Shown here one piece after another: positions 24,288 to 34,019 of a DNA stretch of 64,000 nt. Location: the NCBI GenBank assembly GCA_008000375.1, contig SMOI01000009.1:138437-202436 (forward strand), read 5' to 3'. The notes beneath the pieces were generated by a model, which saw nothing but the letters and a program-made list of their open reading frames with translations, was not told where the DNA came from and made no database searches. The position numbers were made by a program, and so were the translations under genes. The stretch's first letter is position 1, and the number at the start of each line of letters is the position of its first letter. The stretch comes from Poteriospumella lacustris (taxonomy: Eukaryota; Sar; Chrysophyceae; Chromulinales; Dinobryaceae).

Positions 24288-24614
24288 TTAGTGGGGGAGA
24301 TTAGGTACGAACGAGAGGCGATTGCGTTGAATTCTTGTAAGTCCCATCGTGATGCGTCTCCTATCGTCGTATCGTTGTCGTACCTGCGCATCCCACGACG
24401 CCATCAAACCCCCGACGATTGTTGGATCCTCTTCCTCTGTAACCGCTCCACCCTCATTAGTGATGACCCACACCTCCTGTAGAAGACTCTGCGAGGCAGA
24501 CGTTCGCGAGGAGTTGGATGCCAATGGGTGTGCGTCGTGGCCCACGGCCATTGCACAGTCCCTCGGTCTATGATTGTGACACGGGCAGCCGCAGATCAGC
24601 GTTCCGGGGTACAT
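24288..24614 (-). CDS. Doubtful short open reading frame
   Basis: 108 residues with its own ATG and stop, between the small-gene repeats and the SDE2-like gene. It includes QEVWVITNEGGAVTEEED. No homologue recognised and no codon-bias evidence. Listed only because the gap would otherwise be empty. Confidence 0.25.
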   Translation of the reverse strand: MYPGTLICGCPCHNHRPRDCAMAVGHDAHPLASNSSRTSASQSLLQEVWVITNEGGAVTEEEDPTIVGGLMASWDAQVRQRYDDRRRITMGLTRIQRNRLSFVPNLPH

Positions 24615-24714
24615 CGCTCAGACATCGCTGCTGTGCAGCTCATTAACCACTTTTGGCATTTACAGCATCAACGAAACAGGGATCTATTCACACAGGCTGC
24701 GCAGTGGCGGCTGC

Positions 24715-26532
24715 CTATTTCTTCGCCGGCGCTCGCAGCTTCGGGTCGATTTCGTCCGGCGACAAGTTTCGAATCGAAAACAGTCGCGTCGCACGCTCCA
24801 CATGCGTCCCGCCGCACTTGACTCCTCGCGCCATGAGCGCTGCTTTCAACGCGTCTAAACTGAACTGGAGAAGGTCTTCGGCGGACTGGGCCGCCGCGAG
24901 GGCCTCCGCGGGCACCTCCGCCACTGACGGCGCATCGCTCGTCGCTGAGCGCTGCGGATCCGTCGTCGTCGCCGCCGCAGACGATGACAACGACGTTGAC
25001 GACGATGTCGATCGACTGGACGCCGCATCGGCGACGTCTTGGAAGAGGAAAGGCCGCTGGTGCACGTTGATGACGATGGACTCGCCCTGCTCCAGCGACG
25101 CGGCGGGGTGGAAGCGGCAGTCGCCGAGGCGGCGAGTGAACTCGAATGCGACCGCCGACTGCGGCGTCAGTCCCTGCAGGACAAACCCCATGCGCACGTG
25201 CACAAGGCGATCGTCGTCGTCACTGCCGCCGCTTCCGCTGCCGCTGCTGCTGTGGCGGTCGGAGCCGTCAGCGTCAGCGTCGGCGATGGTGAGCCAGCAG
25301 CCGAGCGTGTCGCCGGTCTCCCAGCTCATCCCCTCCGAGGACGCCCCGAACACGCAGGCCTGCTCCTTGCCCTCGTGAAGAGTGATTTTGCGCAGCCCGT
25401 CAATGGCCCAAGAGGCGCTGCAGTCGCCGACGCCATCGCCCGCCTCGTCCGCGTCGGCGGTCGGTGCGAAGCGGTCGTCGCACCAGCCGATCTGCATCAG
25501 TCCGTCGGTGGCGAGGTCCACTTCGAAGTAGTAGCGGCCCACCGCGTCGCACGCCATGCTCTCCAACACGATCGTGCCGAACTTGCTGTCGCCGATGATG
25601 CCGACGCCGTCGGGCGACACGTTCGCCACGATGCGACCGCTGGCGAGTCGCGAGCCCGACGACGACGACGACGACGACGATGCGCCGGCGGTCCGCGTCG
25701 CACTCTCCGTCGCAGCCTCGTCAGTCGCCTCCAGCGCTTTCTTGCTGCGCTTCGACGCACGGAGGCCCTCCGCGACGGACTCGGTTATGTCCGCCAGCGC
25801 GTCGTTGTGCTGCAGCAGCGGCGCCATGTACGCCTCCTTCGCCTGCTGCAGCTCGTCCCGCCGCGCCGACTGTACCGACCGAAGCAGCTCGTCTCTCGAC
25901 GCCCCCTGCAACTCGTCCTCTCCGTGCGCGAATTCGCATCGCGCACCACGAGGGCAGCCCCAGAAGGCGGGCGCGCCCGGTGGCGCCGCGCGGTTGAGTC
26001 GCGCGCGTTGCCAGTCGGCGCAGATGGTGGTTTTGTAGCGCGACTTGATGAACTTCTTGTGCTTGCTCTCTTTGGTCGTGTCTGCCCACGTGGGTACAGC
26101 CATGAACCAGAGATTGATACCCGTGGGCGTCTCCTGGTCCACGTTGAAGGCCTCGCCTCGGTCGCGCGCCTCTTTCCACTTCGCCAAAATGATTTCGTGG
26201 TTGACGCTGCGCAGCCGTCGACCCGATAGATCGCGACACGCGCCGAAATCACGTGTCTGCTTCTTTCCCTTTTGCTTGGCCAAGCTCCTCAACTGCGCCC
26301 CGAAGCCGCCTTTGCCTCCCGCGACGCCGGCGAACCGCCCAACCAAAATCGCAGGGGCGCAACTGCGGTCCTCCTCTTCGAACGAAATGACAAGGTCGTC
26401 ACTTAATTCTCGCAACGAATCGTTGAATATATCGATCGTGGCCCATAGCTCGTCGCTCGAATGAAACTCGGCGCTGACCACCAATGGTGCGTCGCTGTTG
26501 GGCCATTCTACCACTACCGTTGTCGAGGTCAT
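24715..26532 (-). CDS. SDE2: SDE2-like splicing/genome-maintenance protein with CCCH, SPRY and SAP domains
   Basis: Single exon, 605 residues. Residues 1-73 look like a diverged ubiquitin fold ending in the SDE2 cleavage site GG-KGG (72-76). The signature GGKGGFGAQLRSL and ACRDLSGRRLRSVNHE follow. In the family, a deubiquitinase cuts after GG, and the Lys-starting product joins the spliceosome or replication-fork machinery. A CCCH zinc finger follows with C171, C193, C199, H203 (C-x21-C-x5-C-x3-H, an unusually long first spacing). Then come a Lys/Ser linker, a SPRY-like domain at about 285-460 (YYFEVDLATDGLMQIGWCDD), and a C-terminal SAP-type segment (LLQFSLDALKAALMARGVKC), as in SDE2. SPRY is not part of animal SDE2. 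The frame is open upstream to 26760, but that stretch looks like 5' leader. Confidence 0.88.
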   Translation of the reverse strand: MTSTTVVVEWPNSDAPLVVSAEFHSSDELWATIDIFNDSLRELSDDLVISFEEEDRSCAPAILVGRFAGVAGGKGGFGAQLRSLAKQKGKKQTRDFGACRDLSGRRLRSVNHEIILAKWKEARDRGEAFNVDQETPTGINLWFMAVPTWADTTKESKHKKFIKSRYKTTICADWQRARLNRAAPPGAPAFWGCPRGARCEFAHGEDELQGASRDELLRSVQSARRDELQQAKEAYMAPLLQHNDALADITESVAEGLRASKRSKKALEATDEAATESATRTAGASSSSSSSSGSRLASGRIVANVSPDGVGIIGDSKFGTIVLESMACDAVGRYYFEVDLATDGLMQIGWCDDRFAPTADADEAGDGVGDCSASWAIDGLRKITLHEGKEQACVFGASSEGMSWETGDTLGCWLTIADADADGSDRHSSSGSGSGGSDDDDRLVHVRMGFVLQGLTPQSAVAFEFTRRLGDCRFHPAASLEQGESIVINVHQRPFLFQDVADAASSRSTSSSTSLSSSAAATTTDPQRSATSDAPSVAEVPAEALAAAQSAEDLLQFSLDALKAALMARGVKCGGTHVERATRLFSIRNLSPDEIDPKLRAPAKK

Positions 26533-27176
26533 CTGCAACTGGATCCACCCGAAACTACCAATGTATACAAGAGGGAAGGATCCTCTGGACAACAGTGTGA
26601 TTGCCGGGCTCCAGAAAGTCTTCGCTTTGCAGTTTGCTTTCGCTTTTTCGCTGGCGAAGCGGCCGGACTTGTCGTCGTCGTCGTCGTGCTCATTTCCTAA
26701 GATCTCCAGACGCCCAGATCTCCCAGCGACGGCGACGATGACAGAGCGTTGGGGCCGCACAGTGGTCGCGGTGGATGCTGATCACCACGAAACTATAAAT
26801 GCGTGTACGTTGGTGTTTGTTCAGCAGACGAAACGGTCCTGTGAGTTGACTTATGTATGTACATTGGTTACCCCACGTGCTGCGTAGTGACGAGTGCTGC
26901 GAAGCGAGTGTTACACTGCTACGCCATTTGGCTACGCAGCAGTATCGTGTGCAGCAAGGCAAAGCGAAACACAGGTAAAATATACGCGACAATGTCAACT
27001 TGATCAGAGGCAAGTTGAGAAAATGAAACGAGGGCATCGGTAACGGCGGTGAATAATGGCTCGCGACGAGGAACGGTACGGCGAAGAGAACACGCGGGAG
27101 AATATACAGCGAACACAGAGATAAAGCAAAGGCGATGGCAATGGCAATGGCAATGGAAGGAAGGCAAGCAGCCAAA
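26533..27176. other. Intergenic region between SDE2-like and seven-TM genes
   Basis: 5' leader of the SDE2-like gene and 3' region of the seven-TM gene, both minus strand. Contains a short GGCAAT-type repeat near 27135-27155. No gene seen. Confidence 0.5.
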
Positions 27177-28280
27177 TCAAGACAACACATGGCCACTGTG
27201 GAGGAGATTGACGTGGAACAGTTCACGTTGCGTTTGGTGGTCTGAGCCGTCGACACTGGCGGGGGCAGAGCGCGGCAGCGACACTTGATCGTCGACGTCT
27301 TCAAAGTCGTAGTCTTCTGCCTCCCCGTCTTCTTCCTGGCTTTGCAGCGCCTGAGGATCGAGATGGGCGTTCATTTCCTCGCCCAACTCCACGTGGTTGT
27401 CGACGGACGTCGTCTTCCCCGTCTGCGGGGTGGACAGGCCCAGAAGCCGCCGACACTTCGCGTACGCCTTGGGCTGCATCACCAGGAAAATGATCAAGTA
27501 ACCGACGCTGGCAATGGGCATTGTCAGCGAGGCGGCCAACTGCGCGGTGAACTGGAGGTTGGAGGTGTGCGGCGGATCGAAAGTGAAGCCTTTGCCTCGG
27601 TGGTAGTCGATGCCATAGGCCTGCTCGTACCACGCACATCCACTTCGGCTGATTAATTGCACAATCGGGTAGAAGAACAACCGAAGAGACAGCGCATTCA
27701 ACGAAGATTCAGATTTGCTTCTGGAACCAGCCCGCGAGTTCATCCGGCGGGTCAAAAAGGCGGTCCAAATGACCAAAACGAAGTTGACGACGATGGATAT
27801 CAACTTGATGTAGTAGTACAGCTTCAGGACTGAGAAGTGGGTCAGCGACCCGAACTTATTCGGATCTGCTTGCGACATTATGTACAGAACAACGTCAATC
27901 ACCGCGACGACCACCACGGTGGTCATCATGGCGACGAAATGCTTCTTGATGTTGAAGGCTCTTTTGAAGTAGATAACGTAGAACGCAATGAAGGCAACCA
28001 AGTTGCTCGTCAAGGACGACGTTAGTCCGCTGAAAAGTTGCACGACGTTGGAAGTGATCGTCAAGTTCGGTACTCCGGTGTTGACGAGTCCAGAGAAGAA
28101 GGAAATGTCGTAGAGGAACTGAAAGAACGTCATCATCGTCACCAGCGACAGGTACGCATTCCATTGGCGGTGGAGCAATGAAAGAACTGCCAAGTTAATC
28201 GAGGAAGCAATCGACGCAATAATCGTTGCCAACAAACAGATAGCTTGGAACGTGCCGCGGTGTGTACCCAGCGACGTCAT
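27177..28280 (-). CDS. Seven-transmembrane receptor-like protein
   Basis: Single exon, 367 residues. Seven hydrophobic segments at about 12-33, 41-62, 80-104, 116-137, 150-173, 195-213 and 240-266 are separated by short charged loops. An ~100-residue acidic, disordered cytoplasmic tail follows (EEDGEAEDYDFEDVDDQ). The layout fits a cAMP-receptor-like/family-2-like GPCR of protists, which signals through heterotrimeric G proteins. No diagnostic motif such as DRY or NPxxY is present, so receptor function is inferred from topology alone. Alternative: another seven-helix membrane protein. Confidence 0.65.
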   Translation of the reverse strand: MTSLGTHRGTFQAICLLATIIASIASSINLAVLSLLHRQWNAYLSLVTMMTFFQFLYDISFFSGLVNTGVPNLTITSNVVQLFSGLTSSLTSNLVAFIAFYVIYFKRAFNIKKHFVAMMTTVVVVAVIDVVLYIMSQADPNKFGSLTHFSVLKLYYYIKLISIVVNFVLVIWTAFLTRRMNSRAGSRSKSESSLNALSLRLFFYPIVQLISRSGCAWYEQAYGIDYHRGKGFTFDPPHTSNLQFTAQLAASLTMPIASVGYLIIFLVMQPKAYAKCRRLLGLSTPQTGKTTSVDNHVELGEEMNAHLDPQALQSQEEDGEAEDYDFEDVDDQVSLPRSAPASVDGSDHQTQRELFHVNLLHSGHVLS

Positions 28281-28840
28281 TTCTCATCGGCGATGGTCTT
28301 TGTTTGAGGGAACTTCTCTGAGTCCAGAATCGACTGCAACTTGAATGAGTTCGTTGAAGTGACCATCCGGCAGGCAAAAGATAGCAGGAGGATCTTTGTT
28401 GTTCAACGACGACGACGTTGTGACGGGGCTCGGACGAAGAAGTGCCACCCGCCGCCCGCCGCCCCGTCGAATCTTCGTCGTCGTCGCGGATTCCATACAC
28501 AGACCCCAGACCTACCTGGGGTCTGAGTTCATCACACACCGCCCGCCGCCGCTGCTGCCCCTGTGCTCGCTCTGTGCTCTGACGCGGTTTCCGTCGCTGG
28601 AGGTCCTGTCGTCGTTGTGTTTGTCTACTTTATTGAGCAATCTCACCAAGAAACGCCATTGGATCGGAAAGCTGAACGTGACGACGGGCCGCGCTGGCTG
28701 GATCACCGTGAAGGCCATACTAAAGCACAGCGACGACGCGTACAACACTGCCTGGTGGACTGGTGGATGAAACGAAAATGAATACGTTTATTCGTCTTAG
28801 GTGTATGTACATGAAAGTGCGTTGCAGTCGACATGGTCGT
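28281..28840. other. Intergenic region
   Basis: Promoter of the seven-TM gene and 3' end of the UBX gene (both minus). No gene, repeat or RNA recognised. Confidence 0.5.
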
Positions 28841-30481
28841 CTACTCGACTGGACGAACGTGAAGCAGCATGCTCTGTGAAATGCCGCTGCTTTGCAGGGT
28901 TTGTGTCGTGTCTCCACCGTTCTGCTCGCTCAGATTGCGAACTGGCATACCAAAGCTGACCTCAAAGCGTTGCTCCGGAGACATCTACAGAACAACATCT
29001 GTTAGACACAGAGTATGGAACGACGCAGGCGGCCCGCATACCTCTTGAGCGATGCTCTGCAAAAGACTTAACAGCGGCTCATGCTGTGACCGCTGCAAAA
29101 TGATCTGCTTGCCACTAGGGAGCTTGATCTTGAGGGCGAAAGGCTTCCCCACGGCACCCTCTGAGGTGCCGACAGCTGTAGCGGAACTGTCCAATACCTA
29201 CAGCACCGTCACATGAAATGCGGCGAGAAAATCGCACTCGACAGAGCTGCCGTACCTCCTTCACCGAGAAGCCTCGCCGTGGCGATGACGACGACTTCGC
29301 GGACGGGGCCGAAGTCGAAGAAGAGGACAAAGGCAGATCCACGTCGACCGCTTCAACGACTTCAATGGCTTCGGTGACAGCGGGTGACTTGCCGAACATG
29401 AAAACGCTGTCAACCTGGTCTACCGGTTGGGCGACTGATGCAGTGCTCCTCGAAGCGAAGAGATCCGACTCGTTGATAGGCGTAGGTGATCGGTCGATAA
29501 AATCTTGAACTACAGCGAAGACAGATGAGAACGGAACAACTGGTCCAACTCGTTCGGCATCGGACTTACGAGATTCACCCAGACTGGCGGGCGTTGCTTT
29601 GCTACCTTCTTTGCGCCACTTCACGGCACCCGTGCGAGGGTCAACGATGCAAACCAATGGAAACGTGGTCACCTGTCAAGCGATAAACCGTGACGTGCTA
29701 TCAATACAAATGTACCCGCCGTGCGACACTCACCTTGTACCGGGAGATGAACTTCTCTCCCTCGAAGGATATGTCCTGCTGCTGCCAGAAGATGAAGTTA
29801 CAGGCGATCAGGTTCTTGGCCGTTTCATCGTTCCAAAAGTCCCTGTTCAACACATGACTTTGGAACTCAGATTCTCGCTGGATATTGACCAACAACCACC
29901 GATTCTCCTCCAGTGCAAGATCGCGGACACTGTCGAGTGTTCCCGCTGTCATGATATCTACGGGGGCCTGAAAGATAGACGCCAGCGTAGTTTTCGACGA
30001 AGGATCAGAACTACTCTTCGCCGATTTGAAAGCTGATATAACAGGAAGCGAAGGACGAAACTCTTGTGGAACAGCACGTCGTTACGAACAACTTGTACAG
30101 AATCGAAGATGCATTGCGCACATACCTTCACCAGGCATAGAATCAAATAATCTCCCTCGCTTCACCTGATCAGGTGCTCGAACATAATCGCTTTCGTCCG
30201 CATGACGCTTTTCTGGCCTCCCACCTACGCAGAAATCGATCGTTGAAATAAAAAGGAAACGCTCTACCGAGTAATATGATTGACCAACCATTATCATTGC
30301 CTATTGAATTAAGGAGCGAAGGGCTAATTGACACTTGTGGTGGTTTATCGCCATTTTCGAAGAATAATTGCACGGCAGTCTCGAGATCGAAGTTGGCCAT
30401 TTCCAACCACGACTCGGCCGATTCCGCCTTGGCTCCAGTAAGAGCAACAAAACTATCGAACAAATTTCCCTCTGATGCCAT
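28841..30481 (-). CDS. UBA-UAS-UBX domain protein (UBXN7/Ubx5-like p97 adaptor)
   Basis: Seven exons: complement(30268..30481), (30126..30224), (29734..30032), (29570..29672), (29256..29509), (29042..29197) and (28841..28984). The introns are 43-93 bp, and the frame is kept throughout (422 residues). An N-terminal UBA-like domain (FVALTGAKAESAESWLEMA) is followed by a thioredoxin-like UAS domain (NRWLLVNIQRESEFQSHVLN, FIFWQQQDISFEGEKF, CIVDPRTG) at about 120-240. A C-terminal UBX fold (FALKIKLPSGKQIILQRS then FEVSFGMPVRNL) ends in MLLHVRPVE. The family recruits ubiquitinated clients and cullin ligases to the p97/CDC48 segregase. The FPR-type loop of UBX is not canonical. The 43-bp first intron is the least certain. 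Confidence 0.9.
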
Positions 30482-31073
30482 GTTTCCCTATTGAGACAGA
30501 TATTCTTGTTCTCGCTCTGGACACACGTCTCTGCCCCTGGAGTGAAACTTTCTACCCTCAAACCTCAAACCTCAAACCCTTTTTCTATTTTTGTTCCTTT
30601 GTTTTGTTCCTCTCCGTTCATCACCGTCATCATCATGCGCATTCCGATTTGAAACTGAAAAGATGGGCGGACGGACACACCTACTCTCAGATCACAGATT
30701 CACAGATTCACAGTTGTAAATTCGATAGTACGAAAAGGAATCATAAATATTTGCAGAATAACAATCAGAAAACGTCACATTTAGTACATAGGTTTGGGAC
30801 AGTTGATTTTAGGGTTTAGGTTCTAGGTTCTAGGGGTCCAGGAAGAAATAACTGAGAAAAATCTGACGTCGAATTCCTGAAACGCCAGGTTGTGATGATG
30901 TGCCGGTGTCGGGGACGTCTCGTCATCAGCAGGTGGTCATCCGCTGCTGGCGAAGTTGCACAGCAACTTCTTTCCACTTCTGCTGTTTGAAGCGAAGGCG
31001 TCACCACGTGTTTGCTACCATTAAATCACAAGCTAATTGCAATCCTTTGTCTAAGTTAGTCACTAAACAAAAG
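30482..31073. other. Divergent promoter region, UBX / desaturase
   Basis: Head-to-head spacer with T/C-rich tracts and a short tandem TCACAGATT repeat near 30693-30713. A plus-strand frame runs in phase into the desaturase but is probably 5' leader. Confidence 0.5.
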
Positions 31074-32054
31074 ATGATGAAGTTTGTTACTGATGCTGCT
31101 GCCACGGTGGCTAGACACTACAAGCAGGGAACCTTGAACTGGCCCATGATCATCTACATCTCGCTGGCGCATGTTGCTGCTGTCATCGGACTCTTCACTA
31201 TTCCTAAGTGCCACCCCATGACCTTGTTGTGGGCGTTCATTCTCTGGCCCATCAGCGGTGTTGGCATCACTGGTGGTGTCCACAGATTGTGGGCTCACCG
31301 ATCCTACAAAGCGTCGTTCGCATTGAGAGTGTACCTGATGCTTTCCAACTCGATCGCCAACCAAGGCTCTATTTGGCACTGGTCCAGAGACCATCGTGTG
31401 CACCACAAGCATTCAGAGGTAAGCCTGATCTTTCTTCCACCACACCGAGGGCGACACCTAATGGAGCTTCTCTTGTTTCAGACTGATGCGGATCCTCACA
31501 ACGCAACTCGCGGATTTTTCTTCGCTCACATGGGTTGGCTTTTCGTGAAGAAGCATAAGGATGTGATTGAGGCCGGCAAGAAGCTTAATTTCGATGACTT
31601 AGCAGAAGACTCCGTGGTCATGTTCCAGAAGAAGTTTGACCCATGGTTCGCGCTCTTCATGTGCTTCGTGTTCCCCGGTCTGGTGTGCACGCTCTGGGGA
31701 GACAACTTCTGGAACGGCTACTGGGTGGCTGGCGCATTGCGTTACATCTTTGTCCTGCATGTCACTTGGCTTGTTAACTCCGCAGCTCACTTCTTCGGTG
31801 ACCATCCTTATGACCCCACATCGTGGCCCGCAGAGAATCCTATTGTGTCCTTCCTTGCCGTCGGCGAGGGCTGGCACAACTGGCACCACAAGTATCCTTT
31901 CGACTATGCCGCTTCTGAGTATGGCGTGGACAAGCAGTATAACCCCACCAAGCTCTTCATCGACGTGTGCTGCATGCTGGGCCTGGCCTCTGACCGAAAA
32001 CGCGCCACTGGAGCTTGGTCGAAGTTGAAGGCGACTCGCGGAAAGGAAGAGTAA
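31074..32054 (+). CDS. Acyl-CoA (stearoyl-CoA) desaturase
   Basis: Two exons, 31074..31418 and 31482..32054, give 305 residues. The 63-bp intron is in frame and lacks stops, so a naive reading would retain it. It is an integral ER di-iron enzyme that introduces a cis double bond (delta-9 in most homologues) into acyl-CoA. The three histidine boxes are complete: HRLWAH (70-75), HRVHHKH (107-113) and HNWHH (247-251). Two hydrophobic hairpins surround them (about 24-63 and 170-210). There is no C-terminal cytochrome b5 domain, so it resembles animal or algal SCD, which uses free cytochrome b5. Tandem ATGs start the frame; the first was used. Confidence 0.94.
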   Translation: MMKFVTDAAATVARHYKQGTLNWPMIIYISLAHVAAVIGLFTIPKCHPMTLLWAFILWPISGVGITGGVHRLWAHRSYKASFALRVYLMLSNSIANQGSIWHWSRDHRVHHKHSEVSLIFLPPHRGRHLMELLLFQTDADPHNATRGFFFAHMGWLFVKKHKDVIEAGKKLNFDDLAEDSVVMFQKKFDPWFALFMCFVFPGLVCTLWGDNFWNGYWVAGALRYIFVLHVTWLVNSAAHFFGDHPYDPTSWPAENPIVSFLAVGEGWHNWHHKYPFDYAASEYGVDKQYNPTKLFIDVCCMLGLASDRKRATGAWSKLKATRGKEE

Positions 32055-32203
32055 ACACAATTTTGAGCAAGGAGTCACCACCCCCGTGACAATTATATGT
32101 ACAGAGTCTTATTGGCAGCGGAAGCATAATTCATGCGTTCCTCTGCATCACAACCCCCATAGTCTTTCACACGACCGCGGTCATTTTGTTTTATCAACCT
32201 TTT

Positions 32204-33829
32204 CTAAGTACTTTGGCTACTTTCAAGAACTATTGATGTGTTGACAGTCTGTGGAATAGATGACTCTTGCGGTGTAAAATGCCGATCCGCTTGAACGAAC
32301 AGGACACCGTCGGCTCGGACATCCAAACGAGACGACTCCAACACCGAGCTGGTGTTCAGCCGGTCCGACTCTTCTTGGTCACTTTCATCGGTGGATTCAA
32401 ATCCCTTGGGGGCAATGGACGATGAGTTCAGACTGCCCACAGAGCTTTGCAGACCGCCCCGCTTGGATTTGCGTTGTTTATCTTTTCGAAACCTCCGCAC
32501 AGCGTCGCTGGTGGGATTTCCAGGCGGCTACACGACAAAGCAGGGTCATCAACGACAGAAACGCTTTCGACTGGACAAAGAAGAAACTTACTTTGAGATC
32601 TTTGAGCTTCATGACGGCCTTCATGACGTTGTTCGGCACGAAGCCTATCCGAGAGGAGATGTTGTCGACGATGTTGGCGCACTGCTCATCGACGTCACCT
32701 TTCAGCCGAAGGGACTGCAGACACAAGTTGACGTAGTTTTGTTGCGACTCTGAAAGTGTTCGCGTGCTTCGCTCCAGCTCCGAAGAGAGAAGATCGACGG
32801 TTTTCAGCAAGGAAGCGTTCTTGTACTCCAGCACAGCTTTATCTGCCTCCAGCTCTTGAATTCGCTGTTCTTTTCTTGCCAGTTCTTCGCTGAGCTGAGC
32901 TTGTACCTTGCTGGATTCGTTGCGAAGGTTTTGATTGTTATCTCGTAGCATGTTTAGCTGCACTTTGTGATCTCCGGAGACGCAGACACGCTCTAAGTCT
33001 CTCAACAGGAGAGACGACACCTGCGAGTAAGCCGCGGTCCTGCGGACGATAACATCACAACGCTCAACAGCTGCACAAACACATGGAAAAATACAGTAAC
33101 AGACTGACCTATTGATTGTCACAGAGCCAGAGAGCTTCTCTATGGCCAGTAGGACAGCAGAAAGCTCCTCATCAACCATTTGCTCTGCACGGCCTTGCAA
33201 GTGACCCGAAAACGAGGTCAAATCATGCACAGTTCTGGCCGCTCCGCCTTTGAGCAATATTTGAGCAATCTGAACAAGTGTCAATCGCAAAATTTCTTCG
33301 TATCCACCATCCAACAACGTGGATGCTGCGGTTCTCATGCTTTTACTGCTGCTGCTGCTGCTGCGAACAAAAGAACTTGACGTTGACGCTTTCGAGCGCC
33401 GATGATCATGATCAAAACTTTTAGTCAAGCTCTTTCTTGTACTGGATAGTTTTGATGCTCTTTCGCTGCAAAATATAAGAACCAAAGTGAATAAGTACCA
33501 CGCTGTAGTCGGCTGTTGTTCTTTCCTACCTCATATCTCCTCTGATAAACTTTGATACCAAACGTTTTGAAGCTGACGGGGAATCAGTGATCTCTGGGTT
33601 AAGATATTCGCTTGATACGTCCGTTGACACCTGAGAATAGGCCAAGCCTAAGGCCTAACTTCTTTTCAGTTCATATTCAAGTGACCAGCAGGCGGCAGGG
33701 CAGACCAACGGTCCTCTCTCCGTCATCGTCGCCATGTCTGGAGCCAAACAAAAGTGAAACGTCCGCTGCGTCAGCCTCTAGGTTCGTTTGGGTGTCTCTG
33801 GGGACGCCGTGTGAGCTGATTTTGGCCAT
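32204..33829 (-). CDS. Coiled-coil protein of unknown function
   Basis: Five exons: complement(33686..33829), (33530..33630), (33109..33465), (32592..33039) and (32204..32527). Phases agree at every junction (457 residues). The first donor is the weak GTCACT, so exon 1 is the least sure. Intron 3 is 69 bp and in frame. A Ser-rich N-terminal part precedes a helical segment (ILRLTLVQIAQILLKGGAA) and a leucine-rich coiled coil (KEQRIQELEADKAVLEYK, TVDLLSSELERSTRTL). A basic patch (RKDKQRKSKRGG) and a Ser/Asp-rich tail come last. It might be cytoskeletal. No family recognised. Confidence 0.65.
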
Positions 33830-34019
33830 CGACAAATCCAAATAAACCATAAACTGACGATTCAAGATCAATTCATTGCCCATTCGGTGGCTGATCCTTG
33901 ATATATCTGTCAAGAATCTATCGCGGGTGCGTTCTACGGATCGGACTTGACAAGCTATAGAGCGAGGCTGGCGGAGCAGCTGTCGGTTCGAACAGAACGT
34001 TCACGTGAGCTAATTACAA

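Noticed and set aside
31419-31481. Reading the desaturase as one uninterrupted frame
   Set aside because: The 63 bp has a GTAAGC donor and TTTCAG acceptor and interrupts the conserved region right after the second histidine box; removing it restores the family sequence.
33975-34000. GGTTCGAAC word resembling a tRNA B box
   Set aside because: No cloverleaf can be drawn around it; it sits in the short promoter between two genes.
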